A DNA stretch of 64,000 bases from Ignavibacteriales bacterium (GCA_026390775.1 JAPLFF010000007.1:1302001-1366000), one strand, 5' to 3'. Numbered from the stretch's first letter, positions 25,749-35,810 are shown. The notes: a model not told the origin generated them from the letters alone. Made by a program: numbers and translations.

Positions 25749-28700
25749 CTATTTTTTCAATTCCGGCATCCTTCCCGGTGTCCAGGGTACATTGAGTTTA
25801 TCCATTTCAGATTCAATTGCTTTCAAATCTACATCAATTATCTTTTTCAACTTTTCAATTATCGGTTGAATCTCTTCATACAAAGTTTCGTAAGCTACTT
25901 TCTGATTCTTCGTTAAGTTTGTTGTTGTGTTGTAAGATGTGAAGAGCATTGTCGAAAGTCTTGAGTTCAAAGTTACCTGAGCCGGTGGGTTTTCTTCTGC
26001 GCTTGCACCTCTTCCTTCCATTCCTCGTATTGTTATTAATATTTTATCAAGATCATCTGAAACTTGATTTGCTTTAGTCAGCAATTCAAATGGTGCTGCA
26101 GCAGAATTATTCAATGCCTGCTTGATTGATTCAGTTCTCTTTACTAAATCTTCTGCAACTCTTTGAGCACCGTATGCAGTTCTGGCTAACTCTGAAGCTT
26201 TCTTTTGGAATGCAACTAACTCAGAACGGTCTTTAGCTGGTATTGTTGTGTTATTAAGAGGAACAACATTAAACTCAGTCGGTGCAAACAATTCTTTTTC
26301 TTGATTTCTTACAACCATTGATAAAGAAATTTTATATTTACCCGGCATGGCCAAAATTCCGCTGCCGCTGCTTCGTCTTCTGCCGCTTACCGCGGATGAA
26401 ACCGGTTCAAATTTATCTACAACAATTGGAGATGTGCTTTCGTAACGAAGATCCCAGTTGATACGATTAATTCCGCTTCCGGCAGATTTTGTTATTTTTC
26501 TTACAACCAAACCGGTCTCATCCATAATTTTGAAAATAAGGTATGAATCTTTTTCAAGTTCTTCTTCATGCAATGCATCAAGAGATGGTTGAGGAATTGG
26601 TTTTCCATCTTTGAATAATGCTTTCTCTTTTTGTTTACGTTCTGCTTTTAATGTTTTGGGAACATCTTTAATATAATATGTAAACGTTGCACCGTATTCT
26701 GGATTTGGTGCTCTAAAATAATTTGAACCCTGCGCACCGTGTCCGCCGCTTGGAATATACATCAATGCATCTTTGATCGGGAAGAGATAAGCATCTTTAT
26801 CTAAAAGTTCTTTGCTAACAGTCCGTAATGGCGAGTAATCGTCTAACACATAAAATCCTCTTCCGAATGTTGCAACAACTAAATCTTTTTCCCTTTCTTG
26901 AATTGTTATATCAGGAATCTTTACAAGAGGAATTCCAGCTTTTAGCTGAATCCACTTTTCACCGCCGTCAACCGTAAAGAAAACTCCCCACTCAGTTCCT
27001 ACAAATAATAATTTTGAATTTATCGGGTCTTCAACAATTGTATTAACTGCACCATTTGCAGGAAGATTACTTGAAATTGATTCCCACGTCTTACCTTTAT
27101 CATCACTCTTAATAACATAAGGTTTAAAATCATCCCGCTCATGATTGTTGAATGAAGCGTAAACTACATTCTCATCGAATCGCGAAGGAAGAATATCGCT
27201 GACAAGTGTGTATTTCGGAACGCCAGGAAAATCTTCGATCTTACGCCAAGTCTTTTGATCTTCTGTTACTTGAATCAATCCGTCGTCTGTCCCTGCGTAT
27301 AAAAGATTTTCTTTCTTAATTGATTCAACAAGCGAAACGATCAATCCGAATTGTGATGTACTTACATCTTTTCCATCAGCGTCAATACTCCAATATTTTC
27401 CCATTACCTGAAATGTGTTACGGTCTGTTTTAGTTGTAAGATCATCACTAATTTCAGTCCATGAATCTCCACGGTCGTCACTTCTAAAAACTTTTTCTGC
27501 CGCAGTGTATAAACGAGTTGATGAATGCGGACTTAAAATTAAAGGAGTATCCCAATACCATTTAAAAGTTTTTTCTCCCTTAACAGGTTCCGGACGAATA
27601 TCAATTGATTCACCGCTTTTTTTATCGAAGCGAGCCATTCCGCCATATTGTGATTCTGTATAAATTATGTCGGGATTAGTAGGATCAATAGCAATCCAGA
27701 AGCCATCTCCTCCTTGAGTTATAACCCAATCATCACTAATTACTCCGCTACCTCTTATAGAACGAGATGGTCCACCGAAACTATTATTGTCTTGAGTACC
27801 GCCATATATATTATAGAAAGGAAGATCATTATCAGTGTTAACTCTATAGAATTGTGTTACAGGTAAGTTGTTCTTAAAAAGAAAAGTCTTTCCGGAATCG
27901 AATGTTTCATAAACACCGCCGTCACCACCAATCATTATATGTTTAGTGTCTGTCGGATCAATCCACAATGCATGATCGTCAACATGTCGGTCGCTGTTGC
28001 CGAATGGCTTCCAAGTTTTTCCCGTATCTTCTGTGTATTGAGTTACAGTTTCTGTAGAATAAACTTTGTCAACATCTTTTGGGTCGCAATAAATTTCATT
28101 GTAGTATTGACCTTGCTCAGTGTGATCGCTCATTTTTTCCCACGATGCACCTCGATTAGCTGAACGGAAGAAGCCACCTTTTTTTTCCGCAGCTTCGACA
28201 ATTAAATAAATTACGTCTGGGTTAACAGGAGAAATTGCAATTCCCATTCCGCCAAGATCAACCTTTGGTAAGCCGGACATAATTTTATCCCACGTTGCGC
28301 CTGCATCAGTTGATTTATAAACTGCAGACTCAGGACCACCGCCGATTTTTGTAAATATGTGTCTGCGTCTTTGTTCTGATGTTGCATATAAAACATTTGA
28401 GTCTCTCGGATCCATCACAATATTATTCACACCGGTGTTTTCACTGATGTTTAAAACTTTATTCCACGTCTTTCCGCCGTCGGTTGTTTTATAAAGACCG
28501 CGGTCGCCGCCCGGACCCCAAACGGATCCTTCCGCTGCAACATAAACTGTGTTTGGATTTTTCGGATCAACAACTATTCCACCGATCTGCCGTGAATCTT
28601 TTAAACCCATAAATTTCCAATTTTGTCCGCCGTCAATAGATTTGTACACACCAGTTCCGTAACCAAGCGCGCGCTGATGATTGTTTTCTCCCGTGCCGAG

Positions 28701-29045
28701 CCAAACAACATTTGAGTTTGTCGGATCAAGTACAACACAGCCCATTGAGTATGCTTGAACTGTATCTGCAAGTGCTTGCCAAGTAGTTCCATTGTTAATT
28801 GTTTTCCATAAACCGCCGCTTGCCGTTGCAACGTAATATTCACTGTGATTATTAGGATTAACTGTAAAGTCTGCAATTCTACCGGAAGTAAATGCAGGAC
28901 CGACACTTCGGAATTTTAGACTACTGAAAGTGCCGCTTGTGAGTTTGTCTTTTTCTTTTTTAACATCTTTATCATCATCTTTCTCCTGCGCTACAACTAA
29001 TGATTGCGCAATTAAAAGAATTAAAAAGAGACGCATTAATTTCAT
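25749..29045 (-). CDS. Secreted VPS10/sortilin-like BNR-repeat protein
   Basis: The 1098-residue protein has a signal peptide (MKLMRLFLILLIAQSLVVAQ). At least ten Asp-box motifs of the form S/T-x-D-x-G-x-T/S-W are spread over residues about 80-720 (SIDGGQNW, TTDGGKTW, STDAGATW, SDDRGDSW, SDDKGKTW, TVDGGEKW), giving two stacked beta-propellers as in VPS10 domains. The C-terminal 350 residues are a beta sandwich and helical region. Such proteins are called glycosyl hydrolases in databases, but the Asp boxes do not show catalysis, and peptide or glycan binding is equally possible. It is downstream of the tricorn-like gene but separated by 236 bases. Confidence 0.85.
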   Translation of the reverse strand: MKLMRLFLILLIAQSLVVAQEKDDDKDVKKEKDKLTSGTFSSLKFRSVGPAFTSGRIADFTVNPNNHSEYYVATASGGLWKTINNGTTWQALADTVQAYSMGCVVLDPTNSNVVWLGTGENNHQRALGYGTGVYKSIDGGQNWKFMGLKDSRQIGGIVVDPKNPNTVYVAAEGSVWGPGGDRGLYKTTDGGKTWNKVLNISENTGVNNIVMDPRDSNVLYATSEQRRRHIFTKIGGGPESAVYKSTDAGATWDKIMSGLPKVDLGGMGIAISPVNPDVIYLIVEAAEKKGGFFRSANRGASWEKMSDHTEQGQYYNEIYCDPKDVDKVYSTETVTQYTEDTGKTWKPFGNSDRHVDDHALWIDPTDTKHIMIGGDGGVYETFDSGKTFLFKNNLPVTQFYRVNTDNDLPFYNIYGGTQDNNSFGGPSRSIRGSGVISDDWVITQGGDGFWIAIDPTNPDIIYTESQYGGMARFDKKSGESIDIRPEPVKGEKTFKWYWDTPLILSPHSSTRLYTAAEKVFRSDDRGDSWTEISDDLTTKTDRNTFQVMGKYWSIDADGKDVSTSQFGLIVSLVESIKKENLLYAGTDDGLIQVTEDQKTWRKIEDFPGVPKYTLVSDILPSRFDENVVYASFNNHERDDFKPYVIKSDDKGKTWESISSNLPANGAVNTIVEDPINSKLLFVGTEWGVFFTVDGGEKWIQLKAGIPLVKIPDITIQEREKDLVVATFGRGFYVLDDYSPLRTVSKELLDKDAYLFPIKDALMYIPSGGHGAQGSNYFRAPNPEYGATFTYYIKDVPKTLKAERKQKEKALFKDGKPIPQPSLDALHEEELEKDSYLIFKIMDETGLVVRKITKSAGSGINRINWDLRYESTSPIVVDKFEPVSSAVSGRRRSSGSGILAMPGKYKISLSMVVRNQEKELFAPTEFNVVPLNNTTIPAKDRSELVAFQKKASELARTAYGAQRVAEDLVKRTESIKQALNNSAAAPFELLTKANQVSDDLDKILITIRGMEGRGASAEENPPAQVTLNSRLSTMLFTSYNTTTNLTKNQKVAYETLYEEIQPIIEKLKKIIDVDLKAIESEMDKLNVPWTPGRMPELKK

Positions 29046-29243
29046 AACAACTCCGTGTTTTTATTGTGAAAATTAATATGTGCAAATAAATCAGAAGTGG
29101 GAAATAAAGGAGGATGATTTATTTTGTTGCTCATCAATAAAGATTATCTTCTTTGTTTGAATTGTGGCTAAACCTAAAAAAAATAATTGTCTAATTCTAT
29201 TAATAATTTGTCCCCTAACATTTTTTAACTTTAAACTGCTTAA

Positions 29244-29268
29244 ATAAAAAAACGCCCCGAAGGGCGTC
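29244..29268 (-). terminator. Intrinsic terminator of the tricorn-like gene (TTCG tetraloop)
   Basis: On the minus strand ACGCCC and GGGCGT (29252-29257, 29262-29267) enclose TTCG, the stable UUCG tetraloop, followed by T7. The stop codon is 14 bases away. Confidence 0.9.
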
Positions 29269-29281
29269 TTTTCAATATAAA

Positions 29282-32200
29282 TTATCGTTTCTCGTACGCG
29301 GGGTGTTTCGGATTCACAGGGGGATTCTTATCTAATAGTTTCATCACTTCTTGAATTCCTCTTTCAAGCTGAGGATCAACACCTTTTGCAAGCTGTGCAG
29401 GATCGTCTATCACTTCAATATCGGGATCCACGCCGTGTCCTTCCTTAAACCATTTTCCATCCGGGTCGTACATTCTAAATGTTGGAACAGTAATGGTCCC
29501 GCCGTCAATTAAACCTGGTGCACCGCTGATACCTATTAATCCTCCCCAAGTTCTTGTTCCAACGAGCGGACCTAATTTTGCTTTTCTAAAATAATCAGGG
29601 AATGCGTCGCCACCTGAGCCGCTCCATCCGTTTATCAACATAACTTTAGGACCGAAGTTTGCAAACGGAGGCCATTGCCATGTCATTCCATCTCTAACCG
29701 CCCAGAATGCTAACGGCTTTCTATCAAGAAGTTCAATAAAGCGGTCAGGAATTTGTCCGCCGTTGTTGAATCGTTCATCAATTATCAAACCGTCTTTTTT
29801 ATACTGAGCAGCAAACTGGCGGACTAATTCGTTTTGTCCGTCAATACCTGTACTTGGAACGTAGATGTAACCGATCTTTCCGTTCGTGGCATCTTCAACA
29901 CGTTTTCTGTTTGATTCAATCCACTCTAAATTTCTTAAACGTGTTTCATCATTAATTGTGTTTACAGTTATTTTTCTCGCGCCATCGAAAGTTGGTTTGC
30001 TGTTAATTGTAAGTTCAACAGTTTTGTCTGCCAATCCTTCAAATCCTGTCCATGGATCTTTGGTAACATCGAGCGTTTCACCATTAACTGCAAGTATATA
30101 ATCGCCTGCTTTAACTTTTAATCCCGGCATCAGAAGAGGTGAGCGGACTTCAGAATCCCATGGAGCGCCGTTAATTATTTTTTTAATTCTAAAAGCATCG
30201 CCGGCAATTTCCCAATTGATTCCGAGATAACCGACATTTTTTGTGGGCGCTTCATCCGTATCGCCGCCGCCCCGGTATGTGTGCGAAGAATTTAACTCTG
30301 CAATTAATTCTCCAAGAACAAAATTTACATCCCACCTGGTAACACAGTTATCAATTAACTTCCCGTATTGCTCACGCATTTCTTTCCAATCAACGCCATG
30401 CATATTCGGATCGTAAAAGAAATCACGCTCAAATCTCCAGACATCATTAAATATTTGTTTCCATTCTTCTTTTGGATTGATTGTCATTTCGAGCTGTGCC
30501 GTCGGCATCATCTTTTCCATCTTTTGGGTTGGAGCGATATCTACAACTGAATAATTATTTCCTTTCCCGAGTAGGATTTTCTTTCCATCGGCACTGACCT
30601 GGAAATAATCGGCATCATCAATAATTGTTTTTTCTTCACGCGATTCAAGATCGAAATAAACAACAGATTTATTTTTGTTAGCCGCACCTGTATTCGGTGT
30701 TCTAAGATAAATTACTTTTCCTGAGACTGCGGCAATACTTCCGTAATTACCGGGGGCTGCGGGCAGAATAACCAAACGGTTCTCAAAATTTTCTAATGTG
30801 ATCTTTACATCTTTCGGCTTATCCTTAGCATCATCTTTCTTGGTGTCTTTATCATCTTTCTTTTCATCTTTTTTCTCATCCTTCTTCGCATCGTCTTTCT
30901 TGGGCTCTTCCTTCTTAACTGAAGTTGTATCATTCTTTGGTGTGAGAGGTGAAAGAACTTCATCATTTAATGTAATTGCAGCGATGTTTGTTGTGTTGGG
31001 ATAAATGAAAGTGTTGTCTATATCACTGTAAACCGGATTAATATTTCTGTTCGTTGTGAAGTAAAGATATTTTCCGTCAGGATCAAACACAGGGTTTACA
31101 TCCCCGTAATAACCGGATGTCACCTGGTGTGTTTTGTCTTCGGATACATTATATATATAGATAGCGCCTTTCTGTGTTTCAAGATCACGTGAGTAAGCAA
31201 GCCATTTACTATCCGAAGACCAGCTTACGGTAAATCCCTGCAATCCTCCTTGATAGAAGTAGAGCGCTTTATCAACATCATAAGTTTTATCTTTTTCCAT
31301 GTCATAAATTTTTATTTCCATTGCTTTATCAATGAACGCAAGCATCTTACTATTAGGAGACCAGAACAATTGATATCTATATCCCGGACCATAAGAAGTA
31401 AGTTGTTTTTCTTCACTCGGGTTTTCCATATTACGAACCGTTAATTCATATTCGCCGGATTTGTCACTCCAATAAGCAACATACTTTCCATCGGGAGACC
31501 ATGCTGGATATCTTTCTGCGACACCTGAACTTTTTGTTAGATTATAAATCGGCCCGTTTACTGCCGGGACAGAAAAAATTTCTCCTCGTGCTTCAACAAC
31601 AGCACGTTTACCATCTGGTGAAAGCCATGCGCTCTGCATCAGGTTGGCAACTTTTTCAACCTTCGGCATCAATGTTAATTCATCGGTTACCAATTTGATA
31701 TTTACTTCGCGGTATTTTTCGTCAGTAAGATTTAGCAAATAAATTTTTCCTCCATTTTCAAAAACAATATCGGATGGTCCGAGAGAAGGAAAGTGAATAT
31801 CAAAGTCTGTGAATTTTGTGATTTGTTTATTTTCTTTTGTGTTCAGATCATAAGACCAAATATTTGCACGTAAGTCTTTTCCGCGATCGGAGAGGTAATA
31901 TATTTTATTTCCGGACCACATTGGGAACTCATCGTTTGTTGTACTGTTGGAAATATTCTCCGCAGTATTTTTTTCAAGATCGAAAATCCAAATGTTGGCA
32001 TTCCAACCGCCGCGGTATCGTTTCCAAGTTCTGAATGCTTGACTGATCGGTGTGTATGCAATTTTCTTCCCATCGGGTGATAGCGATGCCATTTCGCCGT
32101 AAGGTACAGGCAGTTTTTCCGGAAGTCCGCCGTTCATACTAACTTTATAGAATTGATTGAATCTCTGTTTGCCGCTGTTCATCGAAGAAACATACAACAA

Positions 32201-32566
32201 ATTTTTTCCGTCGGGATACCAATCAATTATTCTGTCTGACATTCCGTGATGAGTAACGCGTGTTGGTAAACCACCCATAGTTGGAATTACATAAACATCA
32301 AAGTTGCCGTTGTAAATTCCATTGTATGCAATTTGTGAACCGTCGGGAGAAAATTTTGCAAACAATTCCTGTCCGGCAGGTGAGCTAAGTTTTAATGCAG
32401 TTCCGCCTTCTTTGAGAACGATCCAAATATCACCACCGTATGTAAATACGATATGTGTTTTGGAAACATCGGGATTCTGCATCATGCGGGCATCTACTTG
32501 AGCAAAAAGAGTTAATGAAGTTAGCGCAAATAAAACTATGCAAAGTAATGTGAAGATTTTTTTCAT
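29282..32566 (-). CDS. Secreted tricorn-like S41 protease with PDZ domain
   Basis: The 1094-residue protein has a signal peptide ending in LFAQ. Residues about 30-530 hold WD40/PD40-type propeller blades (SPDGKKIAYTP, SPDGKRAVVEA, SPDGKYVAYWS). A Lys/Asp-rich linker of about 40 residues (550-590) leads to a core domain, a PDZ-like segment (about 800-880) and an S41 catalytic domain. H762 in NSSHTYRG and S984 in WSGSGGDAF are the expected catalytic His and Ser; the late acidic residue follows near VGTRTWGG. It degrades peptides in the periplasm. Its leader carries a GC-rich RNA candidate (32683-32739). Confidence 0.92.
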   Translation of the reverse strand: MKKIFTLLCIVLFALTSLTLFAQVDARMMQNPDVSKTHIVFTYGGDIWIVLKEGGTALKLSSPAGQELFAKFSPDGSQIAYNGIYNGNFDVYVIPTMGGLPTRVTHHGMSDRIIDWYPDGKNLLYVSSMNSGKQRFNQFYKVSMNGGLPEKLPVPYGEMASLSPDGKKIAYTPISQAFRTWKRYRGGWNANIWIFDLEKNTAENISNSTTNDEFPMWSGNKIYYLSDRGKDLRANIWSYDLNTKENKQITKFTDFDIHFPSLGPSDIVFENGGKIYLLNLTDEKYREVNIKLVTDELTLMPKVEKVANLMQSAWLSPDGKRAVVEARGEIFSVPAVNGPIYNLTKSSGVAERYPAWSPDGKYVAYWSDKSGEYELTVRNMENPSEEKQLTSYGPGYRYQLFWSPNSKMLAFIDKAMEIKIYDMEKDKTYDVDKALYFYQGGLQGFTVSWSSDSKWLAYSRDLETQKGAIYIYNVSEDKTHQVTSGYYGDVNPVFDPDGKYLYFTTNRNINPVYSDIDNTFIYPNTTNIAAITLNDEVLSPLTPKNDTTSVKKEEPKKDDAKKDEKKDEKKDDKDTKKDDAKDKPKDVKITLENFENRLVILPAAPGNYGSIAAVSGKVIYLRTPNTGAANKNKSVVYFDLESREEKTIIDDADYFQVSADGKKILLGKGNNYSVVDIAPTQKMEKMMPTAQLEMTINPKEEWKQIFNDVWRFERDFFYDPNMHGVDWKEMREQYGKLIDNCVTRWDVNFVLGELIAELNSSHTYRGGGDTDEAPTKNVGYLGINWEIAGDAFRIKKIINGAPWDSEVRSPLLMPGLKVKAGDYILAVNGETLDVTKDPWTGFEGLADKTVELTINSKPTFDGARKITVNTINDETRLRNLEWIESNRKRVEDATNGKIGYIYVPSTGIDGQNELVRQFAAQYKKDGLIIDERFNNGGQIPDRFIELLDRKPLAFWAVRDGMTWQWPPFANFGPKVMLINGWSGSGGDAFPDYFRKAKLGPLVGTRTWGGLIGISGAPGLIDGGTITVPTFRMYDPDGKWFKEGHGVDPDIEVIDDPAQLAKGVDPQLERGIQEVMKLLDKNPPVNPKHPAYEKR

Positions 32567-32682
32567 AAGTCCTCTTGTAATGATTAAAAAACTTTAGTGT
32601 GTAATTAGACGTGAGAAATTCAAAATTGCCTTTCATTTGGGAAAAATTTACAAAGAAATTTATCAAGATACAGTTGAATAAA

Positions 32683-32739
32683 CGGAGACAGCAGCGTCCA
32701 TCTAAGTCCGCCGCCTTGGTCTGTTAAACCCAGTCTCCG
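32683..32739 (-). ncRNA. Candidate structured leader RNA, three-way junction
   Basis: On the minus strand a 7-bp stem CGGAGAC/GTCTCCG closes a junction with two hairpins: GGTT-TAACA-GACC and GCGGCG/CGCTGC (loop of 12 bases). The element is about 60% GC in AT-rich surroundings. Both hairpins contain a G-U pair that would be a mismatch if read from the plus strand, so transcription toward the tricorn-like gene is favoured. I cannot match it to a known riboswitch. Confidence 0.5.
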
Positions 32740-32876
32740 GATGCAACATAATAATTTCATTTACTAATTTGAAACGTTAAATATTGTTAAGAGACTGTAT
32801 TAAGAAAAATAATTGATTAACTTCAACTCAATTTTTATAAACCAACTATCAAATAATATTTTTGACAGAGGATAAA

Positions 32877-34472
32877 ATGAGAACACGGTTTCCCTTCACG
32901 ATCTTTTTTTTATTGTTATTGTTACTCTCAACGCAATTTCTTTTTGCTCAGATTAAAGTAGAGGATAAATCAAGCATCACACATTTGAAAGCAAATCTTC
33001 AAGTTCTGGCATCGGATGAATTTGAAGGAAGAGAAACGACAACACACGGAGAGAAATTAGCTTCACTGTTCATCGCTTCTGAACTAGAAAAGTATGACGT
33101 GAAACCATACGGAGATAACGGCACATATTTCCAAAATTTTGATCTTCTTTCGTCCGGTTATGCGATCGAATCGAAAATTGCTCTGCTTGATAATTCAGGT
33201 TCACCAATTTCCGATTTTGTTCTTGGCGATGATTTTATGAGATCGGGTCGAGGATATGCCGATTCATCTTTTGCAAAACAAACAACCGGAATTGTATTTG
33301 CCGGGTATGGTCTAACTCAGAAAGAATACAATTACGATGACTACGCAAATATTGATGTAAAAGGGAAGACTGTTTTAATATTGAGCGGCGAACCACCAAG
33401 AGATAAAGTTAATACACCGGACGTAATGATGATGAACTTGTTTAACCCTGATGCAAAAGTAAAACTTGCAAAAGAAAAAGGAGCTGTTGGCGTTTTAATA
33501 ATTGTTGACGAGCGGTTGAAATCTTTCTGGAACCGCTTTAAGGAGTTTGGCACTCAGCCATCAATTTCTTTTATTTCGAAAGAGCCGCAAGAAGTAGTTA
33601 AAAATATTCCGGTTTTTACTGTTGGCGAAAAATTTGTAGAAAAAATATTAACCGGTGAAAAATATTCATACGAAAAAATAAATGAATTAGTGAAAGCGAA
33701 AGAACCAGTGCAATCTTTTGAAATAAATAAAAAACTTAGGTATGACGTAAAACCATTTTCGAAAATATTGAGTGCAAGAAATGTTATCGGTCTAATTGAA
33801 GGTACTGATCCAAAATTAAAAAATGAATTTATTGTTATCAGTGCACACTACGATCATTTAGGTACGCGAGGCGGTGTTGTAAGCAACGGTGCAGACGATG
33901 ACGGTTCCGGTACTGTAGCTGTTTTGGAATCAATGCGTATGCTTTCAGCTGAAAGAAAAAACAAAAGATCAGTTCTTGCCATATTTAATACCGGTGAAGA
34001 AAAAGGTTTACTTGGTTCAAGATATGCAACAGAGAACGGAAGTTTTATGAAGGATGTAGTAGTTGATATTAATATGGATATGGTAGGACGGGAAAATATT
34101 GATTCACTTCACTGCATCGGTTCGAATAAATTAAGCACAGAATTCGGTAATCTTGTAAAAGAAGTAAATGCAAATACGGTTAAATATAATTTGAATTATA
34201 AATATGATGATCCGAATGACCCCAACCGTTTTTACTCACGCAGTGATCACTATAATTTTGCGAGAAAAGGAATTCCTGTGGTTTTCTTTTTTGATGATAT
34301 GAGAGTTGATTACCACAAACCGACTGATGATGTTGATAAAATTAATTTTGAGAAAATATTGAAAACAGCAATACTTTCTTCAAACATTGTACTACAGGTT
34401 GCAAATCTTGATCATAAATTGGTAGTTGATAAAAAGCCCGAAGAAGAGCAACCCCGCCAAAGACGCCAATAA
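32877..34472 (+). CDS. Secreted M28 family peptidase with PA domain
   Basis: The likely start is ATG 32877, preceded by AGAGGAT; a TTG five codons earlier is less likely. The 531-residue protein has a signal peptide ending in FLFAQ, a protease-associated insert (about 130-260) and the di-zinc core: H in SAHYDHLG, D in GADDDGSG, E in NTGEEKG, D in NMDMVGR and a late H in VDYHKPTDD. It is an aminopeptidase of the periplasm or surface. It is divergent from the tricorn-like gene, which supports a shared peptide-degrading role. Confidence 0.92.
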   Translation: MRTRFPFTIFFLLLLLLSTQFLFAQIKVEDKSSITHLKANLQVLASDEFEGRETTTHGEKLASLFIASELEKYDVKPYGDNGTYFQNFDLLSSGYAIESKIALLDNSGSPISDFVLGDDFMRSGRGYADSSFAKQTTGIVFAGYGLTQKEYNYDDYANIDVKGKTVLILSGEPPRDKVNTPDVMMMNLFNPDAKVKLAKEKGAVGVLIIVDERLKSFWNRFKEFGTQPSISFISKEPQEVVKNIPVFTVGEKFVEKILTGEKYSYEKINELVKAKEPVQSFEINKKLRYDVKPFSKILSARNVIGLIEGTDPKLKNEFIVISAHYDHLGTRGGVVSNGADDDGSGTVAVLESMRMLSAERKNKRSVLAIFNTGEEKGLLGSRYATENGSFMKDVVVDINMDMVGRENIDSLHCIGSNKLSTEFGNLVKEVNANTVKYNLNYKYDDPNDPNRFYSRSDHYNFARKGIPVVFFFDDMRVDYHKPTDDVDKINFEKILKTAILSSNIVLQVANLDHKLVVDKKPEEEQPRQRRQ

Positions 34473-34495
34473 TGAATGTTTATAATCTATTAATT

Positions 34496-34520
34496 AAGTC
34501 CTCATTTTGAGGGCTTTTTT
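34496..34520 (+). terminator. Intrinsic terminator after the M28 peptidase
   Basis: A 9-bp stem with one G-T pair (AAGTCCTCA with TGAGGGCTT) encloses a TTT loop and is followed by T-rich sequence. It isolates the peptidase gene from the arsenic operon. Confidence 0.85.
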
Positions 34521-34549
34521 ATTTATTAATTTTTTTTGAAACTTTTCTA

Positions 34550-34593
34550 TTGCTATGCCGTCTTATCTATCGTATATTTGCGATGAACGATAA
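34550..34593 (+). promoter_or_regulatory. Bacteroidota-type promoter with ArsR operator candidate
   Basis: A -33 TTG (34550-34552) and a -7 box TATATTTG (34573-34580, consensus TAnnTTTG) are spaced by 20 bases. The -7 box lies exactly between ATCG (34569-34572) and CGAT (34581-34584), and outer TTATC/GATAA arms surround this. An ArsR dimer bound here would block the -7 box. The arsR start is 12 bases downstream of the outer arm. Confidence 0.7.
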
Positions 34594-34604
34594 AGGAAAC
34601 AAGT

Positions 34605-34952
34605 ATGGCTAAATCGAAAGAAGAAGAATTCACTGCTGAGGAATTGCTTCTTGCAGATACAGCAAAAGCGCTTTCGCACCCGGCAAGAATAAAAATATTG
34701 AAAATTCTGGCAGAGAAAAACATTTGCATCTGCGGAGACATAGTTGAGATTCTTCCCCTTGCGCAGGCAACCGTATCTCAACATCTAAAAGAATTAAAAC
34801 GAGTGGGATTTATTCAAGGCGAGATTGAAGGACCAAAAACTAATTACTGTTTAAACTACGGCTTTTTGAAAAAAGCCTGTGAATCATTTAAAAATATTTT
34901 TGACAAAATAAACAAAGGAGAAAATTTATTATGCAGAACGAAAAAGAAATAA
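34605..34952 (+). CDS. arsR: ArsR family arsenic-responsive repressor
   Basis: The 115-residue winged-helix protein begins with a flexible acidic stretch. HTH helices read LAQATVSQHLKEL. C41 and C43 in the ICICGD segment occupy the place of the As(III)-sensing ELCVCDL motif. The start follows AAAGGA. It overlaps arsM by 22 bases at the 3' end. It should repress its own promoter at 34550-34593 and release it on arsenite binding. Confidence 0.93.
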   Translation: MAKSKEEEFTAEELLLADTAKALSHPARIKILKILAEKNICICGDIVEILPLAQATVSQHLKELKRVGFIQGEIEGPKTNYCLNYGFLKKACESFKNIFDKINKGENLLCRTKKK

Positions 34953-35740
34953 AAGAAATGGTAAAAGAGAAATATGGAGAGATTGCGAAACAATCTGGTT
35001 CATGCTGTGGACCAACTTCTTGCAACGGCACTACCGATAATAAAATTGTAGGATATACAGTTATGCAGGATAATTACAACCACCTTGACGGATACGTTGC
35101 CGATGCTGATCTTGGTTTGGGTTGCGGACTTCCGACCGAATTTGCCGGCATAAAAAAAGGTGATGTTGTTGTTGATCTTGGCAGCGGTGCAGGAAACGAT
35201 GTTTTTGTTGCACGCGCATTAGTTGGCAATGAAGGCAAAGTAATTGGAATTGATATGACGCAGGAGATGATTGATAAGGCAAATAGAAATAATGTAAAAC
35301 TCGGCTACAAAAATATTGAATTCAAACTTGGCGAAATTGAAGCACTGCCTCTGCCAAATTCCATTGCCGATGTTGTTGTTAGCAATTGTGTTTTGAATCT
35401 TGTACCAAGCAAACAAAAAGCATTTGCAGAAATTTATAGAATACTAAAAGACAACGGACATTTTTGCGTTTCTGATATAGTGATCAAAGGAGAATTACCG
35501 GCTAACTTGAAAAAATCTGCAATGATGTATGCCGGATGCGTCGCAGGTGCGGTTCAACATGATGAATATTTAAAAATAATTAAAGAAACCGGTTTCAAGA
35601 AAGTAGAAATTAAAAAAACAAAAGTAATTGACTTGCCTGATGAAATCTTAAAAGATTATTTACCTGAAGCGACACTTAAACAATATCGTGAAAGTAAAGT
35701 CGGCATTTTTAGTATAACGGTAGTTGGAAGCAAAAGTTAA
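34931..35740 (+). CDS. arsM: Arsenite S-adenosylmethionine methyltransferase
   Basis: The 269-residue protein has the SAM motif VVDLGSGAGNDVFVA and acidic EI motif. Cysteines C65 (LGLGCGLP), C153 (SNCVLNL) and C203 (AGCVAGA) match the three As(III)-binding cysteines of ArsM, and a further cluster C25, C26 and C31 (GSCCGPTSC) lies at the N-terminus. It converts arsenite to methylated arsenicals. The start overlaps arsR and has AAAGGAG upstream. Between it and arsC lies a palindromic repeat rather than a tight junction. Confidence 0.94.
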   Translation: MQNEKEIKEMVKEKYGEIAKQSGSCCGPTSCNGTTDNKIVGYTVMQDNYNHLDGYVADADLGLGCGLPTEFAGIKKGDVVVDLGSGAGNDVFVARALVGNEGKVIGIDMTQEMIDKANRNNVKLGYKNIEFKLGEIEALPLPNSIADVVVSNCVLNLVPSKQKAFAEIYRILKDNGHFCVSDIVIKGELPANLKKSAMMYAGCVAGAVQHDEYLKIIKETGFKKVEIKKTKVIDLPDEILKDYLPEATLKQYRESKVGIFSITVVGSKS

Positions 35741-35748
35741 AAATAATA

Positions 35749-35810
35749 GAGCACGGACGACGGTGATTGGGCGGATTTTCGCAAACTAATCTGCGGTTAC
35801 CGGCGTTCCA
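35749..35810. repeat. Palindromic repeat between arsM and arsC
   Basis: It starts 9 bases after the arsM stop. The AGAGCACGGACGACGGTGAT left side and AATCTGCGGTTACCGGCGTT right side pair imperfectly, and both carry the GCGGATT/AATCTGCG words of the family at 2572, 4808 and 37306. Confidence 0.55.

Noticed and set aside
30798-31004. Ser/Phe-rich ORF on the plus strand
   Set aside because: It is the antisense shadow of the Lys/Asp-rich linker of the tricorn-like protease.
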